Of a stretch of 64,000 nucleotides of DNA, positions 16,671 to 24,377 are shown piece by piece (within the stretch, counting starts at the first letter, position 1; each line of letters begins with the position of its first letter). Position numbers and translations under genes: made by a program. The notes under the pieces were generated by a model. The model saw nothing but the letters and a program-made list of their open reading frames with translations. It did no database searches and was not told where the DNA came from. Source of the DNA: Lentisphaeria bacterium (lineage in GTDB: Bacteria; Verrucomicrobiota; Lentisphaeria; Victivallales; UBA1829); contig JAFTIQ010000030.1 in NCBI GenBank assembly GCA_017456805.1, positions 52,521 through 116,520 of the forward strand, in the 5' to 3' direction.

Positions 16671-19664
16671 TCATTTTGCAAGCGGTTTCCTGAAAAAAAT
16701 CTGCAATTTTCCTTCGTTTTCCGGACGGATCTCAATCACTCCGCTGCGAAGAACACGGAACGGGATCTCCCGGTCATTCAGATACACTTCAGAAGGCATT
16801 TCTCTGACACCGCATTCCAGCCGCATGGGCGCGCCGGAACAATTCCGGAACTCGATCTCTCCATGATCCTCCTTCCAAACCGCTGAGGAAATCCGCATTT
16901 CTTCCCAATGTTCCAGCCAGAGTTTGTGATCCCGCATCTCCATCCATGCAAGAAGCTGACAGAAAAAGTAGTTTTCAGGCAAAGCCCTGCTGAAAATATG
17001 AATTCCCCGCCAGCTGCGGATAACCTTTTCCGACTGAAGTCCGAATGCAAGAGCAGCGTGGAAATCCTCCGGGGGACAATTCTCATCCAATGCCTTGTCG
17101 ATCAGCATGGCGGTATATTGCTGCATCTCCCACCAGGCGCGTTTCCGAACAGTTTGATCCGGTTTCCGGGTGGATTCCATGAACCGGTTGAAGATATCAG
17201 AATATTTCTCCCCGCCGAACCGGCGCATGGCAAGGTAGGTCTCCGGATAAATCCCTTCTGTTGTAAAATTGTAGATGGAATCCGGACGGATCTTCTGCTC
17301 CGTCACCACAGGCACATTCTGAAATGCCAGATTCGGATTGGATTCTTCATGAAAGAACTTTGTATTATACCAGGGTTCCACATCAAAGTATTCCGGGAAA
17401 TATTTCTGAGAGGATTTCATCACAGCCAGACGGAGCGCGAGCTGTTTTGCCGCATTATAGATTCCGAACGCTCTGCTTTCGGAATCTCCCACAGCCTCTG
17501 CCATCCGGATGTAAGCAGGGAACAAACCGTAGTTGGCACCTTCCACCCAGGTGATCCCGTTATCGCTGTAACCGGTTCCCATACATGCCCAATCGTGCAT
17601 CAAATCAAAGAACGAATAGACTTTTTTGACCAGATCCCAATGTTTCCGGATCTCACGGAAAGAACCGGTCGCCAGAGCTGCCAGATAAATGTAATAAAAC
17701 GTCAAACCGGCACCCCAGTCATTTTCGATCAGGGGCACTTTCAAATTGAAAATCTCTTCCCGGGACCCTTCTTTGATCACATTGTCAGAGAAGAAATAAA
17801 GGTTCAAGTAGCAAATAGTAAACTGCACCCCGGTGAACGGCTCCTTCCGGTCATACCAGTTTTTCAGGAAAATATGCTTTTTCGCCGGATCCTCATATTG
17901 CCGGATCACAGCATCATGATCCGGATTCAAGGACATCATGACGCTCCAGTCGATCACCGTATAATCAGAGGAAACATCTTTATCCAGAACGAGTTCCATC
18001 CGTTCATCCAACTGTTTCAGCAGAAACTCCCTCTCTTTGTCATCCATGAAAAACAGCATGGAGGACACCATGGAAAACGGTTCCAGCAATGCTCCGGCAT
18101 AAGGATAAGAGATCCGTTTTTTATCAAAGAATGACACCAGGTTCCGATAAGGTTCGAACCCTTCCCGCAGGGTTTCCGGAATCGTGGAAGCACTGTCCCG
18201 CAGCGGAAATTTCCGGGTCAGCGGCATGAAGGGCAAACGGTAATCGGACCAGCTGCCGATCCGCCCGCAGAAATTTCCGTATTTTGTGGGAAACGCAAAG
18301 TCCATGACGGAATCCAACTCAGCGGTTCCGCAAAGAGTGACCGGCGGCGGAACGGGTGCAAGCTCCAATGGTTCTGTTCCCCATGCGTCTGTCACATACC
18401 GATATTCGAATTTCTGCCGGATCGTCACCTTTTCTGCTGACTCATCCAGTTGGAAATAATCACAGCATTTCACCGGATAAGCGAGGAACGCGCGGCTCCA
18501 GAACCGGCATCGGCGGACGGCCTCTTCCACCGGCATTGCTCCCGGTTCAAACCGCTGGATCCCGAATGGTGTGCTGCTGAACATCAGCGGCGTTCCATCA
18601 AAACAAACAGATTCCAATCTTCCATTTTTCCCGCGAAGAATCTTCATTCCGGAGGGATTCCGGTCAAACACAAGCAGCAGGGGCACATCCGGGAATTCTG
18701 TGCTGTCATAAAGCAGAATCCAGTTTTCCGCCATTCCGGAAATCTCCGCATCATCAAGGGACGCTTCTTCCACAAATCCGGTCCGGGGAATCAGGATCGA
18801 TTGATAATTCCCCGCAAAACGGAGTCCGGAAAGTCGCATCGTCCCGCTCTCATTCTCCGTCAGAATCCCAGGCGATGCCAGAGAGTAAGTACAGGAAAAC
18901 TTCTGTCCGTTATGATCGGTGCTCCAGCAGACATGCAGGTGATTGATCGTAACGGAATCCTTTTCGATTCCAGTGTCGCAGGGTTCATAGGAACTGTGCA
19001 AACCCATCCCCTCCGGAAGAAGAGAATAGCTCCACCGGTAGGGTTTCTGATATTTCGGCTGACCGCAAAGAAACATTTTATCCACGATCCCCAATGCGGG
19101 CATGGCGCAATCCAGCAAACCATCGCCTTTGGAAAAACCAAATCTTCCGGGCGAATTTTCTCTGCCGGTTCCGGCTTGCCAGCCTACCGTGGAAAACGCA
19201 GAATCATCCCGCTGATATTCCCGGAATTGGAAAATATGCTTTTTCTGTTTGAACTGCGGCTTCGGCAATGCCTTTTCCGCAGGAATCAAAGAAAAACTGA
19301 GCTTTTCCAGATTCACGACCCCGTTCTCCGGGAGAACCATCTCTGCAATCAAAATGTTTTCTCCCGGCTGAAGTGAAATATCGATCCCGTAACGGCAGAA
19401 TTCTTCATGAACATACATCGCTTGAGATTTCAGTGCAGGGAAAGAGATCCCATTGACCCGGAGTGCCTTCAAACGCGGCATTGTCCGGTGGTGCGGTGCC
19501 GGATAAGGTGCAGGCGGACACGGAGCAAGAAATACAAAATCCCCCTCCATTCCCGCAATGACCGATGATAAGGTAAGATGCTCCTCATCCCGGGAAAGAA
19601 TTTGCCAGTTTTTCAGTTCTGTCTCTGTCTTAAAATTGTAATAATACCGGTGATCTCCGCCCAT
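16671..19664 (-). CDS. Large protein of unknown function, possibly carbohydrate-active
   Basis: 997 residues from the ATG at 19664 behind AAGGAGAG. No signal peptide, so cytoplasmic. The N-terminal 500 residues look beta-rich. The region at about 540-920 is helical with many aromatic residues (WSVMMSLNPDHD, ENDWGAGLTFYYIYLAALATGS, WVEGANYGLFPAY). This pattern is reminiscent of (alpha/alpha)6-barrel glycoside hydrolases and lyases. A small beta domain ends the protein. No catalytic residue can be assigned, and the carbohydrate role is only a guess, helped by the operator-like repeats upstream. Confidence 0.6.
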   Translation of the reverse strand: MGGDHRYYYNFKTETELKNWQILSRDEEHLTLSSVIAGMEGDFVFLAPCPPAPYPAPHHRTMPRLKALRVNGISFPALKSQAMYVHEEFCRYGIDISLQPGENILIAEMVLPENGVVNLEKLSFSLIPAEKALPKPQFKQKKHIFQFREYQRDDSAFSTVGWQAGTGRENSPGRFGFSKGDGLLDCAMPALGIVDKMFLCGQPKYQKPYRWSYSLLPEGMGLHSSYEPCDTGIEKDSVTINHLHVCWSTDHNGQKFSCTYSLASPGILTENESGTMRLSGLRFAGNYQSILIPRTGFVEEASLDDAEISGMAENWILLYDSTEFPDVPLLLVFDRNPSGMKILRGKNGRLESVCFDGTPLMFSSTPFGIQRFEPGAMPVEEAVRRCRFWSRAFLAYPVKCCDYFQLDESAEKVTIRQKFEYRYVTDAWGTEPLELAPVPPPVTLCGTAELDSVMDFAFPTKYGNFCGRIGSWSDYRLPFMPLTRKFPLRDSASTIPETLREGFEPYRNLVSFFDKKRISYPYAGALLEPFSMVSSMLFFMDDKEREFLLKQLDERMELVLDKDVSSDYTVIDWSVMMSLNPDHDAVIRQYEDPAKKHIFLKNWYDRKEPFTGVQFTICYLNLYFFSDNVIKEGSREEIFNLKVPLIENDWGAGLTFYYIYLAALATGSFREIRKHWDLVKKVYSFFDLMHDWACMGTGYSDNGITWVEGANYGLFPAYIRMAEAVGDSESRAFGIYNAAKQLALRLAVMKSSQKYFPEYFDVEPWYNTKFFHEESNPNLAFQNVPVVTEQKIRPDSIYNFTTEGIYPETYLAMRRFGGEKYSDIFNRFMESTRKPDQTVRKRAWWEMQQYTAMLIDKALDENCPPEDFHAALAFGLQSEKVIRSWRGIHIFSRALPENYFFCQLLAWMEMRDHKLWLEHWEEMRISSAVWKEDHGEIEFRNCSGAPMRLECGVREMPSEVYLNDREIPFRVLRSGVIEIRPENEGKLQIFFRKPLAK

Positions 19665-19694
19665 AATCCATCTCTCCTTTTGTGTTTTTCCTGT

Positions 19695-19723
19695 ACCATA
19701 ATTCCGGGCAGGCATAAAATCAA
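19695..19723 (-). promoter_or_regulatory. Predicted promoter of the 997-residue gene
   Basis: On the minus strand: TTGATT (19723-19718), 17 bases, TATGGT (19700-19695). It lies just downstream of the two operator-like repeats. Confidence 0.5.
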
Positions 19724-19761
19724 GAGAAGAAAAAATTTTTGCATTGAGATTCTTGCTGAGC

Positions 19762-19807
19762 CTGTTCATAATATGAAATTTTTACCGGCTCTGTTCACGA
19801 TGTGAAA
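19762..19807 (-). promoter_or_regulatory. Two direct copies of a palindromic 17-bp site, candidate activator operators
   Basis: On the minus strand the copies are TTTCATATTATGAACAG (19778-19762) and TTTCACATCGTGAACAG (19807-19791). They differ at 3 of 17 bases, and the changes keep the inner inverted repeat (TTCAT-ATGAA, TTCAC-GTGAA). They are 29 bases apart and lie upstream of the -35 element, where an AraC- or CRP-like activator would bind. Confidence 0.5.
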
Positions 19808-19814
19808 AAACTGA

Positions 19815-20432
19815 TCACTTCAGATCCAGCAATGCCTGTTTGAATCCGGCAAAAGTCTCCGGTGCAAAAAACGGATTCACCTTCTTCTGATGCCCAATGG
19901 TATCTGTCGGCGAATGACCGTAATCATGTCCGGAACAAATGATCATATCATCCGGCAGCCTGCGCAGCCGTTCCAGCGAACGGAACATCTTGTACGCGTT
20001 GCAGTAGCCGATGTAATCAACAAAGAGAGTATCCCCGGAAAAAACTGCAGAATCATCCGGAAGCGTCCAGCAAATGGAATCCTCGGAATGTCCCGGGGTG
20101 CTGATCGCAGTGATTCCCCCGCCGGGAAACGGAAGAACCGTTCCATCCTGTACCGCAATATCCCCCTTCAGCTTGGAACTTTCGGCAACACAAACCTTTG
20201 CCGGGAAAAACTTAAGGGTCTCATCCAGCGCAGAAAAATGATCCGCGTGTCCATGGGTAATCAGAATATAACATGGTTTGAGTCCGGGCACGGATTCCGC
20301 TGCCTTTTGGATCACATCCGGTTCCAGACAGGGATCCACCAGAAATGCTGAGCCGTCCGGAGCCGTCACCAGATAGGTAAAATTCCCGTCAAAACCGCCG
20401 GGTCCGAGCTGCTGAATTTGATAGTCAGACAT
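19815..20432 (-). CDS. MBL-fold hydrolase (glyoxalase II-like)
   Basis: 205 residues from the ATG at 20432. Metallo-beta-lactamase motifs in order: THGHADH, TPGHSEDS, FSGDTLF and SGHDYGHS, giving the full dinuclear metal site. Length and motif order fit the small glyoxalase II-like/YcbL group that hydrolyses thioesters. It lies 11 bases after the zinc-ribbon gene at the end of the exbB-exbD operon, so it is probably co-transcribed, though a link to energised transport is not obvious. Confidence 0.85.
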   Translation of the reverse strand: MSDYQIQQLGPGGFDGNFTYLVTAPDGSAFLVDPCLEPDVIQKAAESVPGLKPCYILITHGHADHFSALDETLKFFPAKVCVAESSKLKGDIAVQDGTVLPFPGGGITAISTPGHSEDSICWTLPDDSAVFSGDTLFVDYIGYCNAYKMFRSLERLRRLPDDMIICSGHDYGHSPTDTIGHQKKVNPFFAPETFAGFKQALLDLK

Positions 20433-20443
20433 CCGATCCCCGC

Positions 20444-20689
20444 TCAGAAAAATTTCTTCTTTTTCAGAAAACACATTTCATTGCATCTGGGACATCTGGT
20501 AATGTGACCGCTGTCATCTTTGGCAAGAAAGGTGTAATGGCACTTGGTGCAGGAATAAAGCTGTTCCTTCGTCGTGGTCCAGTCATGACTCTTTTTCCGG
20601 TATTCATGGCGGATCCAGAGAAATGTGATGATGGAAACCCAGAAAATCGCGAGGGCGGAAAAAATCTGTTCCGGATAAATGTGGATCAT
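20444..20689 (-). CDS. Small membrane protein with zinc ribbon
   Basis: 81 residues from the ATG at 20689 behind GGAGG. One hydrophobic segment (FSALAIFWVSIITFLW) is followed by two CxxC pairs (YSCTKCHY and ITRCPRCNEM) forming a zinc ribbon in the cytoplasm. I do not recognise a named family. It overlaps the TonB-like gene by four bases and so belongs to the exbB-exbD operon. Confidence 0.72.
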   Translation of the reverse strand: MIHIYPEQIFSALAIFWVSIITFLWIRHEYRKKSHDWTTTKEQLYSCTKCHYTFLAKDDSGHITRCPRCNEMCFLKKKKFF

Positions 20690-21405
20690 CTGTTTTCCTC
20701 CCTGCTGTTCCATTCCACTCTGACAACACCGGTGACTTTTTCGTTCGAAACTGCCGGAAGATATAATGCCCGCACCGCAATCCGGTCAAGCTGAGGATCA
20801 CCGCAGGATTCAATGACCCGGATCACTGGGGGAACACCAGCCCCCGCTCTTGAAATACGAATCACTGTCGGATTCTGACTTCCCGCAAGATTATCAAGTT
20901 TTGGCAATCCCTCCACCGGAATCCGGGAGCCATCTTCCAGAAGAAAGAGCGGAGCCTGGATTTTCCGGACAGCAGGAGCGTTTCCGATCTGAACCAGAGG
21001 GATCTCTGCCCGATTCAGCAATCCTTCCGGCAGCCGCGGCCGGGGAACTTCCGGGAGCACGATCCCCGCATCTGTTTTCAGAACAGGAAGCGCACGGACT
21101 CCGGAAGAGCCCGGTCTGCCGTAATTGACCTCCGGACGGAGAAAGGCAGAATATCCGAACTTGTAATCCGGTTTTGCAAACAGGAAAGGAGTCCCCACCT
21201 TTTCCCAGTAAAGAAGATCATGTTTATCCGAAACCGCAGCAGGAACACCGGTCATAAAAGTAAATCTGCTCTTCGGAGTTTGCGTCACAACCTTCTGTTT
21301 TGTAGGAACAAATATCAGCAGCGGCAGAAACGTGAGCAGCAGAAAGGAAAAGATCAAAAGCATGATCCTTCCCCCTGATCTCTGTTTTACTGTTGTGGAC
21401 TGCAT
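20686..21405 (-). CDS. TonB-like protein
   Basis: 239 residues. The N-terminal transmembrane anchor (IMLLIFSFLLLTFLPLLIFV) is followed by a proline-containing periplasmic stretch and a C-terminal segment (VIRVIESCGDPQLDRIAVRALY...GVVRVEWN) that matches the TonB C-terminal fold. TonB transmits energy from the ExbB/ExbD motor to outer-membrane receptors. Its position just after exbD supports the call. The canonical Pro-Lys/Pro-Glu linker is missing, so it is a divergent member. Confidence 0.7.
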   Translation of the reverse strand: MQSTTVKQRSGGRIMLLIFSFLLLTFLPLLIFVPTKQKVVTQTPKSRFTFMTGVPAAVSDKHDLLYWEKVGTPFLFAKPDYKFGYSAFLRPEVNYGRPGSSGVRALPVLKTDAGIVLPEVPRPRLPEGLLNRAEIPLVQIGNAPAVRKIQAPLFLLEDGSRIPVEGLPKLDNLAGSQNPTVIRISRAGAGVPPVIRVIESCGDPQLDRIAVRALYLPAVSNEKVTGVVRVEWNSREENR

Positions 21406-21417
21406 AACGTTTCCGTT

Positions 21418-21864
21418 TTATTCACCAGTTCCGAACGTGGGAACCGGAAGGGTATCTTTTGCGGTTTGGATGATCACATTCACATTCAGCTCTTCAGCGA
21501 TCGCCATGATTTCCACGATCTTTCCGTAGCTTGCCTTGGCATCACCGCGGATCAGAAGGGTGCTCTGTTCCCGGGATTTCATGGAACCGAGCCGGTTCTT
21601 GAAGGCATTGATACTGTCAAGTTCGGCATCATCAAAATAAATCTTGTTATCCGCAGTAACGGTAACAACCATTTTTTTGACATCGTGCATCTTGGTATTC
21701 CCCGGGGGAAGATCCACGGAGATCCCGGAGATCTGGATGAATGAGCTGCTCATCATAAAGAAAAGCACCAGGAGGAAAAAGACACTGATAAACGGGGTAA
21801 AATCCGTCAGAGAATCCCGTTTCTGCAAATTTGTCCTGATTCTGATCGGTGCGGAATCAATCAT
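21418..21864 (-). CDS. exbD: ExbD/TolR-family biopolymer transport protein
   Basis: 148 residues. One N-terminal transmembrane helix starts with DFTPFISVFFLLVLFF, including the conserved Asp of ExbD/TolR proteins. A periplasmic domain follows (VTVTADNKIYFDDAEL...LLIRGDAKASYGKIVEIM). It forms the proton-driven stator with ExbB. It overlaps exbB by four bases (ATGA). Confidence 0.87.
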   Translation of the reverse strand: MIDSAPIRIRTNLQKRDSLTDFTPFISVFFLLVLFFMMSSSFIQISGISVDLPPGNTKMHDVKKMVVTVTADNKIYFDDAELDSINAFKNRLGSMKSREQSTLLIRGDAKASYGKIVEIMAIAEELNVNVIIQTAKDTLPVPTFGTGE

Positions 21865-22478
21865 TTTTCCTGTCCCTGTTTGTGATGTGCAAAAAAGTAG
21901 AGGATCTCGGAAGAAGCTTTTTCCATATCTGCACAAAGGCTCTGGACCTGTGTCAGGAGGTAGTTGTAAGCCAGATGAGCCGGAATTGCCACGCAAAGTC
22001 CGGCAGCCGTGGTAATCAGAGATTCCTTCACCCCGCCGGAGAGCACAGCCAGACTCATCCCCGCTGAAACGGAAATGTCATTGAACGTCTCGTACATCCC
22101 GATGACGGTTCCCAGAAGCCCCAGCAGCGGTGCAATATTGGCAATGGTGGAAAGAATATTCAAACGGCTTTCCAGACGGTTCAGCTCTGTCTTGGCAGTA
22201 TCTTCGATCGCCGGCTTGATATCATCATCATTCTGATATGCCTGGATCGCTGCATTGAGCAATTTCGCAACAGGACCGGGTGTCGTATCGCACAACGTGA
22301 TCGCCTCAAGCATGGCATCCCGTTTCAGGACGTTTACCAATCCTGTTACCAGTTCCCGGACGTTCACCTGGTTTCTCCGGAGCTGAAACAGTTTTTCCAG
22401 AAACACAAAAATCGCAATAACGCCAAACAAAACAATCAGCCACAGCATCGGGCCGCCAGCTCGCAAAAATTCCATCAT
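21861..22478 (-). CDS. exbB: ExbB/TolQ/MotA-family proton channel protein
   Basis: 205 residues with three transmembrane regions. The conserved segment PLLGLLGTVIGMYETFNDIS and the later GGVKESLITTAAGLCVAIPAHLAYN are the signature of MotA/TolQ/ExbB proteins. It forms the inner-membrane pore of the energy-transducing complex. It is the first gene of a minus-strand operon with exbD and the TonB-like gene. Start ATG ATG behind GGAGG. Confidence 0.9.
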   Translation of the reverse strand: MMEFLRAGGPMLWLIVLFGVIAIFVFLEKLFQLRRNQVNVRELVTGLVNVLKRDAMLEAITLCDTTPGPVAKLLNAAIQAYQNDDDIKPAIEDTAKTELNRLESRLNILSTIANIAPLLGLLGTVIGMYETFNDISVSAGMSLAVLSGGVKESLITTAAGLCVAIPAHLAYNYLLTQVQSLCADMEKASSEILYFFAHHKQGQEK

Positions 22479-22843
22479 TTGATTTCCTCCATAGATTTAC
22501 AGTATATAAATTTACATCCAATTTTCATATTTTCCAGTCCGGGATAAATATTTTTTCCTGTTTTTCCGGAAGAATCAATGAGATTCACACATCCAAAAGG
22601 GGGAAACAGGGGCAGAACGCTTGCAAAAAGCCTTTTTCCCGGGGAAACCGGAAAAAATACAGGCTTTAAATAAATAAACGAATAAAATATTCACTGTTTT
22701 TAAGTATAAAGAAGTCCAAAATCTAAAAAAAGTGAAAAAAAGTTCAAAAAAAAATTTGCACAAATCAGGAAAACGGTGTATTTTACTATATGTAACAGAA
22801 AAGAAAACAATAAATAATATCAAGAGAACAGGAACGTCACAAA
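22479..22843. promoter_or_regulatory. Divergent intergenic region between exbB and the TolC-like gene
   Basis: 365 bases without a credible gene. For exbB a weak minus-strand promoter is possible (TATACT at 22506-22501, poor -35). For the plus-strand gene a better promoter lies at 22756-22784. The rest is very A+T-rich. Confidence 0.55.
22756..22784 (+). promoter_or_regulatory. Predicted promoter of the TolC-like gene
   Basis: TTGCAC (22756-22761), 17 bases, TATTTT (22779-22784), about 60 bases before the start codon. A+T-rich sequence upstream could act as an UP element. Confidence 0.55.
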
Positions 22844-24244
22844 ATGAAAATTACAAGACATCTTTTTGTTGTCGGGACTCTTCTTCTTGCCGGTTGTGCC
22901 ACTTATGAACAGCCCCCGGCAGCAGTAAGAAGCAGTGTCTATACAACATTGCAGGACGAACAGAAACACCTTTTGCCCTCCGGCATTGATGTTCTGACAC
23001 TGGAAGAAGCGCAGAATATCGCCCTGAAGAACAATCCGTCCTTCAAGAGCAAATATTTTGCCATCGCAGCTGCCCGCGCAAGCTACTATCAGAAATTCTC
23101 CGGATACCTCCCTACTGTCAATGCAAGTTTCTCTGCCGGACAGCAGCTGGGCAGAATGCATGATGCCGGCGGATGGTATAACACAAACAGTTTCTCTTTC
23201 ACGCCTCAGATCTCCGGAAGTCTGCTGATTTTTGACAGTTTCCGCCGGGAAATGGATCTTCTGGCTCAGAAGCACAACTGGCAGGCAACGGAAGCAGCGG
23301 AAGATGATGCCCGCCGCCTTCTGGTCGAAGCTGTCGCCAACGCTTACAACGGCGTTCTTCTGGCTCATGCTCAGATGAATATCGCCAAGGAAGATATGAA
23401 GTTCAATAAGGACATGCTCCGGGATACCAGACTGAAATTCGATGCCGGCGCAGTCTCTCTCAGTGAAGTTCTCAACTTCCAGATCCAGTACAATCAGGCA
23501 GAAAGCAATCTGATTACCGCTCAGTACAACTACGCAACAAACAAATATGCCCTCGCTCAGCTGCTCGGTCTGACGGAAGGAACCATTCCGGAAACGGTCA
23601 AATTCCCCACCAAACCCGCTGAAGATGTGGACGTCCTCCCCGATGTCTCCGTCTACCTTGACCTCGCACTTGCAAACCGTCCCGACCTCAAATCTCTCCG
23701 GGAACAAATGGAAGTCAGCAAGTACAACTACTGGGCAAGCCTTGCGGCATTCGGTCCCACTTTCACCGCAAATTATGCAATCGGATATTCCGATTCCCAT
23801 TCCCACAGCTGCAGAACCGCAACCGAAGATGGTCCCACCTTCACTCATACTCACGGCGGAACTTTCTCCTACGGGTTGAACGTTAACTGGAACCTCTTCA
23901 ACGGTGGAAATGATTATTTCGCAGCCCGTGCCGCTCAGGCTCAGATGGTTCAGGCAGATTACAACATGGCGCAAACCTGGATCCAGGTCATCGTCGATGT
24001 CCGTATCGCCTATGACAACTATATTACAACAGTCAAGCAGATGAAGCTTTTCCAGAAAACCTTCGAATTGACTAAGAAGACCCGCGACCTCGTTGCAGAA
24101 GAATATAAGGCTGGAAGTACGGAACTGACCCGTATGAACGAAGCTCAGCGCGACCAGGTCAACGCAGAGTCCAATTACGTTTCAGCGATCATCCGCATGG
24201 CTAACGCAAGAGCTCAGCTCGCTGCAGCCGCCAACCTGCGCTGA
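22844..24244 (+). CDS. TolC-family outer-membrane efflux lipoprotein
   Basis: 466 residues. The signal peptide ends in the lipobox LLAGC. Two OEP repeats follow, each with long amphipathic helices, for example LTLEEAQNIALKNNP and later YLDLALANRPDLKSLREQ. The pair is characteristic of TolC/OprM channels, which pass through the periplasm into the outer membrane. A His-rich insertion (SDSHSHSC...FTHTHGG) lies at about residues 310-335, in the position of an extracellular loop. No inner-membrane pump or adaptor gene adjoins it, so the partner is elsewhere. Confidence 0.88.
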   Translation: MKITRHLFVVGTLLLAGCATYEQPPAAVRSSVYTTLQDEQKHLLPSGIDVLTLEEAQNIALKNNPSFKSKYFAIAAARASYYQKFSGYLPTVNASFSAGQQLGRMHDAGGWYNTNSFSFTPQISGSLLIFDSFRREMDLLAQKHNWQATEAAEDDARRLLVEAVANAYNGVLLAHAQMNIAKEDMKFNKDMLRDTRLKFDAGAVSLSEVLNFQIQYNQAESNLITAQYNYATNKYALAQLLGLTEGTIPETVKFPTKPAEDVDVLPDVSVYLDLALANRPDLKSLREQMEVSKYNYWASLAAFGPTFTANYAIGYSDSHSHSCRTATEDGPTFTHTHGGTFSYGLNVNWNLFNGGNDYFAARAAQAQMVQADYNMAQTWIQVIVDVRIAYDNYITTVKQMKLFQKTFELTKKTRDLVAEEYKAGSTELTRMNEAQRDQVNAESNYVSAIIRMANARAQLAAAANLR

Positions 24245-24283
24245 TCCCGAAAAACGGATCTCTTTGACACAAAAAAATACCCG

Positions 24284-24312
24284 GGTTTTCCTGTAAAATA
24301 AGCAGGAAAACC
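24284..24312 (+). terminator. Perfect 10-bp hairpin after the TolC-like gene
   Basis: GGTTTTCCTG (24284-24293) pairs with CAGGAAAACC (24303-24312) around a 9-base loop, 40 bases past the stop. The U-tract is weak (TCTCTTTG). Confidence 0.5.
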
Positions 24313-24326
24313 TCTCTTTGTAAACT

Positions 24327-24358
24327 GCCGGAATCACTTTTCCGGCGAAATGTTTTTT
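24327..24358 (+). terminator. Second hairpin followed by T-run, just before gltX
   Basis: GCCGGAA (24327-24333) pairs with TTCCGGC (24340-24346), with six T at 24353-24358. It lies 20 bases before gltX and could terminate the upstream transcript or act as an attenuator of gltX. Confidence 0.45.
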
Positions 24359-24377
24359 CAGGAGCTTGAACATTATC

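Noticed and set aside
22575..22823. An 82-codon Phe-rich open frame on the minus strand in the exbB-tolC interval
   Set aside because: It lies in A+T-rich promoter sequence, overlaps the predicted plus-strand promoter and lacks a ribosome-binding site.
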